Assembly (NCBI RefSeq): GCF_003597395.2
Contig: NC_133770.1
Location: 28,749,496 to 28,813,495 of the forward strand
Reading direction: 5' to 3'
DNA length: 64,000 nucleotides
From: Chelonoidis abingdonii
Taxonomy: Eukaryota > Chordata > Testudines > Testudinidae
Every line of letters starts with the position of its first letter. Within the stretch, counting starts at the first letter, position 1. Both the position numbers and the translations under genes were made by a program. Shown piece by piece: positions 33,212 to 43,965 of the stretch. The notes beneath the pieces were generated by a model. That model was not told the origin of the DNA, searched no databases, and saw only the letters and a list, made by a program, of their open reading frames with translations.

Positions 33212-33829
33212 CCGCACTCCTGTCCCTGTTCTTTTATTAGTTGTCCCCTGAAAGCAGTGGAGTTCTGAGGTCCCGTAGATCCTCCCTTTAGGCTGGTGGA
33301 GGGATCTGTTAGCAATGGGTGGGCTTCCGCCCGCCCAGTTCCCAGCAACTCAATAGAAAATGGTTGTTTTATCCCTGTTAAAAAATTCCAGACACCTTTT
33401 CTTTGAGTAGCTCGACTGCTTCCCTCCCCTCTCCATCCAATGCGTTGGAGTAGGGACTTGAAATTTGGCAGGGGCTGGTGAATATTTCAGGGATGTGCCT
33501 TTTGCCCTCCCTAAGAACATTTGATTAACTATAAGCCTTTGGAAAAAATGCAATTTCCCACCTTCTTAGAGACTGGCTAGGTCTTGAGAGTGAAGATTCC
33601 ATTAACACTGAGGCTGCTCCAGACAGGGAATGTTGGAGATCAGTGGGGCTTTCCTTGTAACTGCAGCTTTGGTCATGCTGGGCCAGGCAATAGAACTGAG
33701 AGCAGGGAGCATCTCTCTTCTATGCACTCAATGCTCCACTTGCAACACCCAGGCAGCATGGAGGAGAAACATGCCTGATTTTGAATTCAGAGGGTTTGAG
33801 AATGAAGTCCTTGTCAGGAGTCGATTGGG
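33212..33829. other. Gene-free stretch
   Basis: The first 150 bases or so may be the 3' untranslated part of the LINE remnant. The 113-codon minus-strand frame (33007-33348) is its shadow. Nothing else was recognised. Confidence 0.35.
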
Positions 33830-34510
33830 ATAGGGAACCTGAGGTGGGAACTGGGACCAGAGGCTGGAGCAGGGGGAATCAAAACTAGGACTGGGAGGTT
33901 GGGAGCCTGGGATTGGCTGAATAAGAAAACTGGGACTGGAAGCTAGTGGATGGGGGAAGACTGAGATCTGATGAGGAGCTGGAAGGTGAATACCAGGACT
34001 AGCTATGTAAAGACACTGGGACTATGAGCCATGTATGTGGGGGAGGGGGACACTGGATTTGTATGGAGATGCCAGGAAGGGAGCCTGGAATGGAGAACCA
34101 ATGGGAACAGAGACCATGGAGGATGGGGAAAGAGGGAGTGACAGGAGTCTGAGAAGTGGGAGATAAACAGGTCAGGCCAGGAGCCAAGAAGGGAGGAATT
34201 AAAATAGCTAGATGAGGAGATTGGAACTGAGAATGGGAGAGAGGAGACTGGCAGTGGGTGGGATCTTGGGTGTCTGGGAAGGAGAAAACTAGATCTGGCT
34301 GGGCATGGGGATTGGGACTGAGATGAGACGTCTAAGGATTGGAGACTGGGACTACATAGGTGAGAAAGTGGGATGAGGGTGAGGTGCCGAGGTAGGGAAG
34401 AGACAGGATTAGGACAGGGACAGGTTGAAGAGGATGGGACTACAGGGGTCAAGCTGGAGGGAATGGGCAGAAGAGTCTGTGCCCAATATAACACATTCAC
34501 CTCCAAGCCC
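33830..34510 (+). repeat. Purine-rich imperfect minisatellite tract
   Basis: For about 680 bases the plus strand is strongly G/A-rich, with many degenerate copies of 'ctgggactggga'-like units ('aactgggacc', 'gggactggaagc', 'gaactgagaatggg'). The strand asymmetry creates a long minus-strand open frame (34003-34524, Ser/Pro-rich) that is not a credible gene. Confidence 0.6.
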
Positions 34511-34853
34511 AGGAATGGGACCAAGATTCCTGAGTCTTAACATCCTTCCTTTTCTATGAACAAATATCTGTGAAACTCACTGCCAAAGTGTCCTATGCTC
34601 CCCAGTTCTGGTCCACATACAGGATGTCAACCTACTACTGCTGTTAGTTACTCCAATTGCGAAATTGGCAGAGGTCTGTGCAATGGATCTAAAGGTTTCA
34701 ACGCTGCTGATGATCCATGTGGGAGTCAGTATGATGCCACCTGATGGAATTTCTGTTATTTCCCTTTGCTTTTTAAGAAAACTATGAAATTAAAAACAAA
34801 AAATTACATTAAAATAACATTGCTAGAATTGCAAAGTCAACCACTGTCGTGTG
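34511..34853. other. Gene-free stretch, nothing recognised
   Basis: No supported gene or named repeat. Confidence 0.4.
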
Positions 34854-34915
34854 AAGCGTAAATGGCACTGATTCTTTGATTATGGTCATGGATGGAATCA
34901 GTGTCATTTACGCTT
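34854..34915. other. 62-bp hairpin with 21-bp stem
   Basis: The left arm (34854-34874) and right arm (34895-34915) are inverted copies matching in 20 of 21 positions, with a 20-base loop. Both arms carry 'gcgtaaatg...cactgattc' or its complement. This is far beyond chance for unique DNA. It could be a small hairpin RNA precursor, a tiny palindromic transposon, or a replication-generated inverted duplication. No promoter or TSD is evident. Confidence 0.6.
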
Positions 34916-35003
34916 AATGCAACTCCCAGGACCTCTTCACTTACCACAAGAATCAGGGGTCACCCAATAAAATGAATAGGCAGCAGGTCTAAAACTAACA
35001 TAA

Positions 35004-35530
35004 GAAAGTACATTATGACACAATTCACAGTCAGCCTGTGGATCTCATTGCCAAGGAATATTGTGAAGTCCAAAAGTATAACTAGGTGCAAAAAAAGAAA
35101 TAGATGAGTTAATGGAGGATAGGTCCATTGATGGCTATTATAATAGGTATATCTCCATTTACTATCTCCTAGGACTGGAAGGGACCTTGAAAGGTCATTG
35201 AGTCTAGCCTTCTGCCTTCACTAGCAGGCCCAAGTGCTGATCTTTGCCCTAGATCCCTAAGTGCCTCCCTTAAGGATTGAACTCACAACCCTGGGTTTAG
35301 CAAGCTAATACTCAAGCCGCTGAACTATCCCTCCCCCAAAGCTATTAAAAACAGCAACTATTAGCCAAAATAGTCAGGGACACAACCCCATGCTCTAGGT
35401 ATCCCTAAGCCTCTGAGTGTCAGAAGCTGGGACTGGACAACAGTGACGAATCATTCAATAACTGCCCTGTTCTGTTTCCTCTGATGTTTCTATCACCGCT
35501 GGAAGACATATTTCAAGACAGGACGCTGTA
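35004..35530 (+). repeat. CR1-type LINE 3' region split by a SINE
   Basis: Before the SINE: 'ctgtggatctcattgccaag', 'aatattgtgaagtccaaaag' and 'atggaggataggtccattga'. After it: 'caaccccatgctctaggta', 'cagaagctgggactggaca' and 'aactgccctgttctgtt'. Together these form the usual 3' UTR of turtle CR1 in sense orientation. The SINE at 35141-35340 interrupts it. Confidence 0.75.
35141..35340 (-). mobile_element. Cry-type SINE inserted in CR1
   Basis: The reverse complement runs from tRNA-like head ('aactatccctccccc' at the right) to tail ('ggtatatctccatttact' at the left). Matching 7-bp flanks GCTATTA (35134-35140 and 35341-35347) fit a target duplication. The head retains 'aagccgctgaactat' (A-box region) and 'attgaactcacaac' (B-box region). 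This copy is better preserved than those at 6750 and 17705. Confidence 0.85.
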
Positions 35531-36699
35531 GAATCAATAGCCTTCCTTGTTTTTTCTTCCTTCTTTGCCTACTATCTACATATAGTGAAATAACCGTGAA
35601 CTTACCCATACTGTGATTCACTAAATGAACAGATTATTGTTAAGTACTTAAACACAGTTCTAATACAAAGACATTAAACTTGATCATTGAAATCACTTCT
35701 AACAATATTGTCTGTCATTTTATCCCCACTGGAGGGAGAAAAGTGTGCAGCTGGTTTCAGTTCACAGGAGTTTCACATTCACTTTTCTTTATTTCAGTTC
35801 ACATCAGTTAATCATCTATAGTTTTGCCCTGAATGTCCTGTCTGAATGAACTCAAAAGCGTTAAGGGGAATTGAGCCTAACCTGCTAAGTTTTGCCTAGT
35901 TTAGAGCTGAAATTATGCAAAAATCACCAAGTTTCATATTATTTCTCTCCAAACCCATAAATTCTTCCTCAGCATCCACAGCTCAACCCATATTTACTTA
36001 GAACTGAGTCTAGATTTGAAAACTTCATAAAAATTGTCCAGCAAACTCAGCCCATTTTCAGATTAGTAAAGAACCCCCAAACCAGGTGATTTTTCACCTG
36101 CTTTTAGGTTTATTTTTATAGTTAAGATTCCAGCTTGAAAGGAAAACAATGTACAATAGAACAGCCTTCAGAAAGGACCTTCTCTGTCTAAAACAAAGTA
36201 TCTCATTTATCACATCACTTAGATCCAAACTAGCTAATTATTGACATTGCTGATTACGCATGTGAAAGCTAACACATCATTAACATGCTTTCTTAATCCG
36301 TGTGCCTTGAAATAAATGGTTAACTTGTAATTTTGTTGTTAATAAACTGAGAAAATACGCTATCAGACTTTCCCCAAATTTAAAAAAAATATTGTTAATC
36401 AAAATGTATAAGAAAAAAAGACAATACAGGCACAGTAAAAAATAAATGAAGTGCAGCACTGGAAAGCATTCAGATATGATGGAGATGGGTGTGGTATAAG
36501 AAAAAGCACAGAATGTAAATTATCTTAGTGACTTTATCCCAAAATCATCCCTGTTACTGCATAACTCTGTTGATTTAATCTTTAAGTTACCAGGTTCACA
36601 AAAAGTGTGGCTGATCAAAAGTAGTAAATGTGGCCTATACTTATCATGTAATAAGAGTGAGGTCAAATTATTATACATGACCCTCCAGTGCACAGTCAC
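35531..36699. other. Gene-free stretch, nothing recognised
   Basis: It is AT-rich with no supported gene or repeat. Confidence 0.4.
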
Positions 36700-36812
36700 A
36701 CCATGGGTTTAGTGTGCAAGTGCTGGGTGATGTTGGTGGCCTGTGAGATACAGGCAGTCAGACTAGATGATCTGGTGGTCCCTCTGGCCTTAGACTTTAT
36801 GACTCGATGACT
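36700..36812 (+). repeat. CR1-type LINE 3' end
   Basis: 'gtggcctgtgagatacagg', followed by 'cagtcagactagatgatctg' and 'ctctggccttagactttatg', is a CR1 3' terminus ending in a short 'ctatgactcgatga' repeat, as is usual for CR1. Confidence 0.75.
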
Positions 36813-37604
36813 GTTACCATTACTGAGACAAGTAGCAGTAAATCATTATTCACGAACTTGCACATTATTAATACAAACTTGGATAATTATTAATGAGTTA
36901 CCTAGGAACTTATTAATGAATTCAAGCATAGAGATAAAGCCCTATAAGCGGCATTAGGATACTGGATGGAAATTGAATTGTGGAAATGTTGACACAATGC
37001 TACCTGAGATAAATGCAGGCAATTATAATCAACATGTTTTTATATGCCTCTACTATTTGTGTATTGAACATATCAGTCATGAAAACTGCGTGGAAAGAAA
37101 GCTCATTTTCATTTCATACAAACTTCTGTACTTTAAACAGACCAAATCGTCTGAAGTCCACTTGCAGGAGATTCAGTTAAATTGTAGAGGTAGTGCTAAT
37201 TATCTAGGAAGATGGCAGAACTGAAGGAGGAGAGAACCGATTTGTGGTAGAAGTCAACTTTGTTACAGATTTCTGGCAGAGACACTTTGCAGCCCAAGAG
37301 CAGGAGAGGAAGATGTGGATATTGGGGTGACCAGGGATGCGAGGTGTCAGGATGGTCCTTGCATGAGAGACGGGGGTAAAAAAGAATCCCTGTTGGAGGA
37401 GAGTGAAGTCTGGAAAGAATCGACAACCATATCAATGGAAAAAAGGAAAGAGAGAGGTCAGGAAAGAAGGGGCTGATGGCAGATGAAAAGCTATCAATGC
37501 TGATGGACTGGAAAGCTGAGTGATAGGGCATAGGAGGTGGGAGACTGACTGCTGGGTGATGCTGGAAGAGGCCAGGGGTGTGCACATCTGAATGATCGAT
37601 CACC
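36813..37604. other. Gene-free stretch, partly purine-rich
   Basis: Around 37200-37590 the plus strand is G/A-rich and yields a 135-codon Ser/Pro/Leu-rich frame on the minus strand. I see no domain and regard it as a composition effect or an old repeat. Confidence 0.35.
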
Positions 37605-38645
37605 TTTAAGTGTATGCCTTCTTAGCAGTATTGTCAATAATTATAGTGCATATTCTTCCCCCTTTTGCAATTCTCCACCACAAACGTTATGCTTATACAA
37701 AGCACATAAGATTTTTTTACAGGAGGAGAAGGCAATACGCCGCATTTATTGAGAATACAGCAGTTAGCATATGTTTTTTAGTTATCTATACACACACTAT
37801 GCACACTGTCTTGCCAGTCGATGTTATAGTTACTAGTTCAGATCAACCTAGTGGCCAGCTAGGTTGATCACCGGTAGGGAGGAGCGAGGTTCCATCGGTC
37901 GTGACACAATGCTCCGGGGAAGTCTTGGCAGGACGAACCCAAAGTTTTATGGCAAGGCACACTGTTTATATAGTGATTTTTTAATTCGGGACCAATGAGT
38001 TTTGCTCCGTCATGCTGTAATTCAGGGATTGGCAACCTTTGGCCCGTGTACCTCCAGTTCGCTGCTCCAGGCCATTGGGGGATGCAGGAAGTGGTGCGAG
38101 TAGAGTGATGTGCCAGCTGCCACTTCCCGCAGCCCCCATTGGCCTGGAGCGGCGAACCGTGGCCAGTGGGAGCTGCGATTGGCCGAACCTGCAGATACAG
38201 CAGGTAAACAAACCGGCCCGGCCTGCCACAGTGCTTACCCTGGTGGGCTGTGGGCCAAAGGTTGCCGATCCCTACTGTAATTAATTGTTGTTTAACTAGT
38301 GCTTGTTTTCTTAATTTTTTTTTATTTTTTTATTTTTTTATTTTGTTTTTATTGACAAGTGCTTGTTTTATTTTTAGTTTTGTTAATTTGCCATTCTTTG
38401 ACATTTTAATAGGAGCGTGTTGCAACCTCCTGGCGCCCTTGCATCTGTCTCTGCTTCCTTATTTGTACATTTGATTTAGCGATGGCTTTTACATTTCTTT
38501 TTTAACATATATGTTTTTTATTCACACACAAAACAGAATTAATTTACACGGAACATTTTGAATAGGAACATTAAATTGCAATGCAAAAGAAAGACAATTA
38601 TTGCATTATTTTATTTGTTTTAAAATGCTAAACCGACAACAAATT
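37605..38645 (+). mobile_element. LTR-retroelement-like sequence split by a MITE
   Basis: From 'tgtatgccttcttagcag' to about 'aaccgacaacaaattggtga' the sequence reads as a turtle repeat I recall as an LTR. It includes 'cggtagggaggagcgaggt', a TATA-like 'tttatatagtg' at about 37969, and T-rich sequence after 38290. The MITE at 38023-38274 interrupts it. TTGGTGACC at about 38644 could be a tRNA primer-binding site just after the LTR, but this is weak. No retroviral coding frame is present. Class and limits are uncertain. Confidence 0.4.
38023..38274. mobile_element. 252-bp hAT-like MITE with perfect 8-bp TSD
   Basis: The ends CAGGGATTGGCAACCTTTGGC and GCCAAAGGTTGCCGATCCCT are inverted repeats. 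A perfect 8-bp TSD, CTGTAATT, flanks it (38015-38022 and 38275-38282). The interior contains a second inverted pair around 'ccattgggg / cccccattgg'. Short open frames on both strands here are artefacts. Confidence 0.85.
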
Positions 38646-38649
38646 GGTG

Positions 38650-40513
38650 ACCCTCAAAGGTCTGTTACTGTCTTGAAATCAGTCCAGACACAGATTCTGG
38701 CTGATGTATTTTTACCAATGGTCCATTAGGCCATTTCTTTTTGTTATTTAAAAAGGATGGCTGGCAAGATATGATTAAATCATACAGCAATATATTTAAT
38801 ACATGCTACATTATTTTTTTTATTTTAAATTATATTAATATGAACATAAAATTCTACTACTACAAGAGAGGAGGAAGAGATTGGAGAGAGAGAGCAGTGC
38901 TTGGTGAAGACCCAGTCAAGTGAAGAGCCCTTTCGGTGAGCAAGAGAGCTGAACCAGGGCTGCTGGTCGAATGAAGAAGTGAAGGTGAGGAAACATGCAG
39001 CTATGGGGTCACGTGTCGTGCAAATGGAAGCTGAGGTCAATAACAATGAGTGTGGCAGATTGTGACAAGTGGAAGAATGAGAAGCAAGAGTAGGAATCAG
39101 AGAGGAAATCATGGAGGGACACAATAGAGAAAAGTTAGATGCAGTGCTGCTAATAAAAGCAGAAAAGTTGGGAAGGGGAAGGAGGGAGGGACTGGAATCA
39201 GCAGAAATGGGAGAGAAAAAGGCCACCACCTCCAGCACCATCAGAGAGAGAGGACCTTGTAAGTGAGGGCAGTTGCAGAGGCAGAGTCAGACAGAAAGAT
39301 CCGGGTCTCTGTGACAGCCAGGAGCTGGAGAGAGATATGAACACATTGTGGATGGCTGTGCTCTAAGCAACTTACTCAAGATCAGCAGGTCAGCGATAGA
39401 GCCAGGAATAGAAACTAAGGATAATGATTCCCAGACCTCTGCTAAAAATACCAACCAGTCCCTGAAAGGCCTATTAAAGATCTCTTGGTCATTTCCTAAA
39501 ATCTTTTGTAGATTGGTAAAACTGGTGCCAGTTTCTGAGGTCCTAAAGTCAACATCTTATTTTGCTGCTGCTTCAAATCAGAATGGCATTGCTCCCAAAA
39601 GTGAGTCTAATTTGTATGTAAGGCACATTAATAGCATAAGGACATGTACATCAGGTTGCATAGGATCACATAAGAAACAGAAGAGTCCCTTTTGCCTCAT
39701 TTTCAGCATTCTACATAGAAACTCCAAATTGCAAAACTGTCAAGCTAGAAGATAAATCAGTAATGTTGATTAGGTATTTGCTCATTAAATAAACTCCCCC
39801 TCAGAATCTATTGTAATTATAATAATATTTGGGGGAAAAACAGTTTCAATCATATGAAAAGTTTTTCTAATGAGCTCTTCTGTCTGATCTTATGTAATTG
39901 GTCATTTTAAATCATTTACTGTGACTTTTTATTTGCTGCTCAGGCTGATTTTAACATTACAAGTAACAAAATTATGTTTTGTTTACAAAGCTATCTGTTG
40001 CAGCTCCAGGGAGCTCATGGTGATGACTGGCAAACTATTCGTTAAAACTGAAACACCTTCTCCCCATAGGAACATGCCCCTGTTGTCACACAAATGTCCC
40101 ATCCTGTGAAGGAAAGGCAGGATATGGAATATTACCAGAGGAATTAGAAAAGGACTGAATTCTCTGGGTATGAAGATTTCACCAGGACTTAGAAAACTTG
40201 CTAAAAAATATAATGTGACTGCAGGTGTAGCTAATGTTAAAATGGCACTAAGCAGATGGGAAAGGTTTACTGTAGGTTCCTAACAAGTTCTTCAAATAGT
40301 TATTTTAAAAGAGTGGAATTTTTTTTCTCTAATAACTCAGCTATGGGCTAGTGCTAAGCACCAGTGCATGGGGAATAAAGGGACCGTTTCTTTTCTTCCA
40401 TGACCTGGCCACGTTGCTAACCCCTGCACTCCTAGACCATATTGCTACTCCTCCTCCCATATGGGTAAACAAAGAGTGGGCAGGGCCTTGGCTCCACCCC
40501 TGTCAATATATCA
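38650..40513. other. Gene-free stretch with a MIR scrap and a purine-rich block
   Basis: About 38865-39330 is G/A-rich and gives a 138-codon minus-strand frame. Its 'SLDWVFTKHCSLSPIS' faintly recalls a LINE endonuclease region, too weakly to annotate. An antisense MIR scrap ('cttactcaagatcagcaggt', 'gatagagccaggaatagaa') lies at about 39360-39420. Nothing else was recognised. Confidence 0.35.
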
Positions 40514-40521
40514 GATCCACA

Positions 40522-41196
40522 CAGGGGTGAAAGTAAATTAAAGGACTTACCAGTATACTGGAGTCCTGAGCAGGGGCAACTGGAAGAGGCGGAGCCTCAA
40601 CCAGAGGAGGCAGGGCCTTTAAATTTCCCCCCACCCCTCACCCAAGCTACCAGCTGCACAGGCAGCTGGGAGCCCCAGGGTTCAGAGGGAATTTAAAGGG
40701 CCTGAGGCTCTGGCCTCCACTTCTGCAGCAGAGCTCCAGGCCCTTTAAATCGCCCACGGAGCCCCGGGGTAGTGGTAACAGGGCTTCCATGGGGATTTAA
40801 AGGGCCTGGGGCTCCAGTCACTGCGGGGAGCCCCGACCCTTTAAAGCGCCCCCCGTTCCTCATTCACGGAGCTCTGGGGTAGTGGCGGCAGGGCTCCAGT
40901 GGTGATTTAAAGGGCCAGGGCTCCCCACAGTGGCAGGAACCCTGGGCCCTTTAAAGTGCCGCCTGATCCCCGCTGCCAGAGCCCTGGGCCCTTTAAATCA
41001 CTGCCAGAGCCCTGCTGCTGCTACCCCAGGGCTCTTCAGCGGGGCTCGGGAGGTGATTTAAAGGGACCTGGGCTCTGGCCACTGCAGGGAGCCCCGGGCC
41101 CTTTAAATCCCCAAGCCTGGGGAAGCCTGTCGAGTCTGGCACGGTGTACTGGCTCTTGCCAGTATGCCGGACTGGACCGGCTTACTTTTACCTCTG
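40522..41196. mobile_element. 675-bp hAT-like hairpin element with perfect 8-bp TSD
   Basis: Ends CAGGGGTGAAAGTAA and TTACTTTTACCTCTG are inverted repeats. The TSD GATCCACA is perfect (40514-40521 and 41197-41204). The interior is built of repeated, alternately oriented modules containing 'gggccctttaaat' or 'atttaaagggcc' joined by 'gagccccgggg'-like GC-rich blocks, so most of it can pair with itself. The frames on both strands at 40956-41266 are artefacts. It is non-autonomous. Confidence 0.85.
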
Positions 41197-41336
41197 GATC
41201 CACAGCTGAGCTGGTGAAGAAGAGGAAGCAAGCTGCACCAAGGCTGGTGTAGCCTCCTAGCCACATGAAGCAAGGGGAGAAAAAAGATCAAATTGTGACT
41301 CTCAGACTTACAATTCCTCTGTATTTGGCACTGGTA

Positions 41337-41820
41337 TAATCACTACTGGAATACAGTGTACAGTTCTGGAGTCCACAATGCAAGAAGCATGTTGATAAAT
41401 TGGAGTGGGTTCAGAGAAGAGTGAATAAGGATTGGAAAGCATTCCTGTACTGAAAGATTCAAGGAACTCAATCTATTTAGCTTTAAAAAGACAAGTTTAA
41501 GAGCTTCTAAATACCTCCATGTGGAACAAAAATTAGATAATAATGGGCTCATCAATCTAGCAAAGGTATAACAAGATCCAATGGCTGGAAACTAGATAAG
41601 AAGTAAAGTCCAAATTTTCAGAGTAAGGGTCATTAACTATTAGAACAATTTACCAAGGATTGTGGCGGATTCTCTATCGCCACAACTTTAAAAATAAGAT
41701 TGGATGTTTTTCTAAAAGATACGTTGTAGTTTTAACAGGAATTAATTCAGGGAATTCCTATGGCCTGTTATACAAATCAGGCTAGATGACTGCAATGGTA
41801 ATTTCTGGCCTTATATTTTG
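41337..41820 (+). repeat. CR1-type LINE 3' region
   Basis: It runs from 'actggaatacagtgtacagt' and 'tggagtgggttcagagaaga' to 'aagattggatgtttttcta' and 'ggcctgttatacaaatcagg', followed by 'gatgactgcaatgg'. This is about 480 bp of CR1, covering the last coding part and the 3' UTR in sense orientation, heavily mutated. The 83-codon frame starting at 41786 is not part of it. Confidence 0.75.
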
Positions 41821-43554
41821 TGAAGCCATTAACTCAGTTCCTGGTCTGCTCCTGTGGAGGTGCTCTCAGCTGTGCTGTCAGGTGTCAATTTATTTGGAAA
41901 GGGATGAGACCAAGGACCAAGTATGGAAAAATACAACCACATCTGGGAAACATCAGCATGAGACTACCAGAATGAACATATTAGTACTGGGCATATCTGA
42001 TATGAAAAGTGGGAGGGACCAGGGCCTCTCACAGTAACCCTGCTGTGATAACAACTTGATTCTCTCATGTGCAATTAAAGATATTGAAGCGGATAATATA
42101 CAAGAAATAATGTATTTATAACATTTCATTTTTTGTTCCTGGATAATCTACAAGTAAATCACAATATAGTCAAATGCATTCATTTTTTAAATGTATGCAG
42201 TCAACATCATTTCCGAGGTTTTACTGATGATGAATATTTCAAATTTAAGATGTGCTGATTTGTTGTGACTGGTTTGGTAAAGCACTTGGTATAGTTTCTG
42301 TTTTCTTATTGGATGAGCAATGCAAGCACTCCTAGAGTGAATACTTGTTTGTGCAAATGTAATATGTGGCATGACTTTGACATTCATTAGCCACAAACAT
42401 TTTTGTCAGTGAAACATGGCCGCAAAAATGTTCATTAAAATAAACCAATAGGAAGTAAAGTCATTTCAAAATTCAAATGAATATTCTCAGAACAATATTT
42501 TTTTATTATTAATCCATCTTTAAAAGATAGAGAAGGAATAGGGAGCTTAGACATGATAAAATTTAGGGGATAATAGAACATCAAAAGGAACTATTTAAAT
42601 TTCATTCAGGACATTCAGAGTATGCCCAAAGAATTCAATACAGCTCTGAGCCAGCACAGGGATTTTGAGTGTTTGAGTTCAACCTTTTTTTTAAACCATT
42701 CTCTGAAATTCTCTGACATCCACTTCAGTTACTTGCCTGACCTATTTTTTATTAAATTAATCTCAATGGAGTCTCTGGTCCAAAGATAAAATCTCTTCCT
42801 GCCAGCCTCACCGGGAAATCCTTCCTTCATGTGAGGACTTCCCTGATGTCATTATGTTGCTTGTTCCCCAGGGCACAATTATAAATATTACTTTTATTTT
42901 ATGTAAAAAGAAAAATGGTTTTGCAGATTCTTAAAGATGAAAACATAGAACACAATGCTGTATGTCTTTAGTTACCTATCCATGTGTGTGTTTTCCTGTG
43001 TCCACCTAAAAGTTCCAGGCTCCAAACTGAATTGTGTTTGACATTATTGAAGCTAGGCTGATTTACAGCAGCTGAAGATCTGCCCCAGTACCATTCATAG
43101 CATAGATGTAATCTCCAGGCCAGTAATTAATTATTCATCTACTGCAATAAACAGCGAAATATATATTTATTCCTGACTGCGTGGTGTAGAAAGGGATCTC
43201 CTACTTAGTGTAAATCTTTACTTATCTCACTAATACTGTTGGATGTTCACAAGTATTGAGTAAATTTGTTTTTTCATCATAAAGATTAATTTCAGCTGCT
43301 TCACTGCCTACAAAATATTTCATTTCTGTGCTGAAAGAAAGTCCAATCCTTTTCCTCCCATGTAGATGGTGATGTTTACCAGCTCACTCTCTCTCTCGGT
43401 ACAGGAAGGAGGCCAAAACCTAGATATAACACAGCTGGTTCTAACTTCATCCAGGAAAAAGCTGAAGCTAATAAGAATGGCAAGGTAGTTTGCAGAGCTA
43501 GGAATTACCATGACTTCTCTGCCAGTCAAGGGCAGACACTCATCAATGGTCTAT
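41821..43554. other. Gene-free stretch, nothing recognised
   Basis: It is AT-rich. Short frames show no motifs. Confidence 0.4.
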
Positions 43555-43965
43555 TTTGTGTGTAGCATTGGGACCTTCTGGTCTCATCCTTGACACCCAC
43601 TTTGCAGTGATTAATAACAACATCTCCCATTTTTGACTGAAAAGAAGACTTCTTCCTTTCCTCTCAAAGACCTGTCTATGGTGATTCATGGGTTCTTCAC
43701 CTCCAGGATGGATTACTGCAACCAACCTTATGTGGGACTGAAGGCAAGGGCCACATGGAAGCTGTAGCCAGTGCATATAATGGCGAGGAAATCCCCAAAG
43801 AGAACAGGCAGGACAGAGCATACAATGTTAGTACTCTGCAGCTCATACTGACTTCCTGTCCACAGCCACAGTCCTGGGAAAGGGGTTGATTTACAAGACA
43901 CAGAATAGGCAGGGGCTCCGGGACTACTGCATGTTCTGTGGCATGTCATCAGAGCTACTGTCAAC
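43555..43965 (+). pseudogene. L2-like LINE reverse transcriptase C-terminal remnant
   Basis: Pieces read across frames include 'LILDTHFAVINNNISHF' (about 43580), matching the usual 'LGVxLD...HINNI' block, and 'VIHGFFTSRMDYCN' with 'YVGL' (about 43680-43740), matching the strongly conserved 'SRLDYCN' segment of L2/CR1-type LINEs. A degenerate 'L...PVxxR' region follows near 43850 ('GLIYKTQNRQGLRDY'). Frameshifts and stops break the frame. This is the thumb region after the catalytic palm, which is not present. It is an old, dead copy in sense orientation. Confidence 0.6.

Noticed and set aside
34003..34524. 173-codon minus-strand frame
   Set aside because: It is the complement of a purine-rich repetitive tract, and the Ser/Pro/Leu-rich translation follows from base composition.
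38825..39241. 138-codon minus-strand frame, faintly LINE-like ('SLDWVFTKHCSLSPIS')
   Set aside because: The similarity is too short and the region is purine-rich. I could not place it in any LINE domain order.
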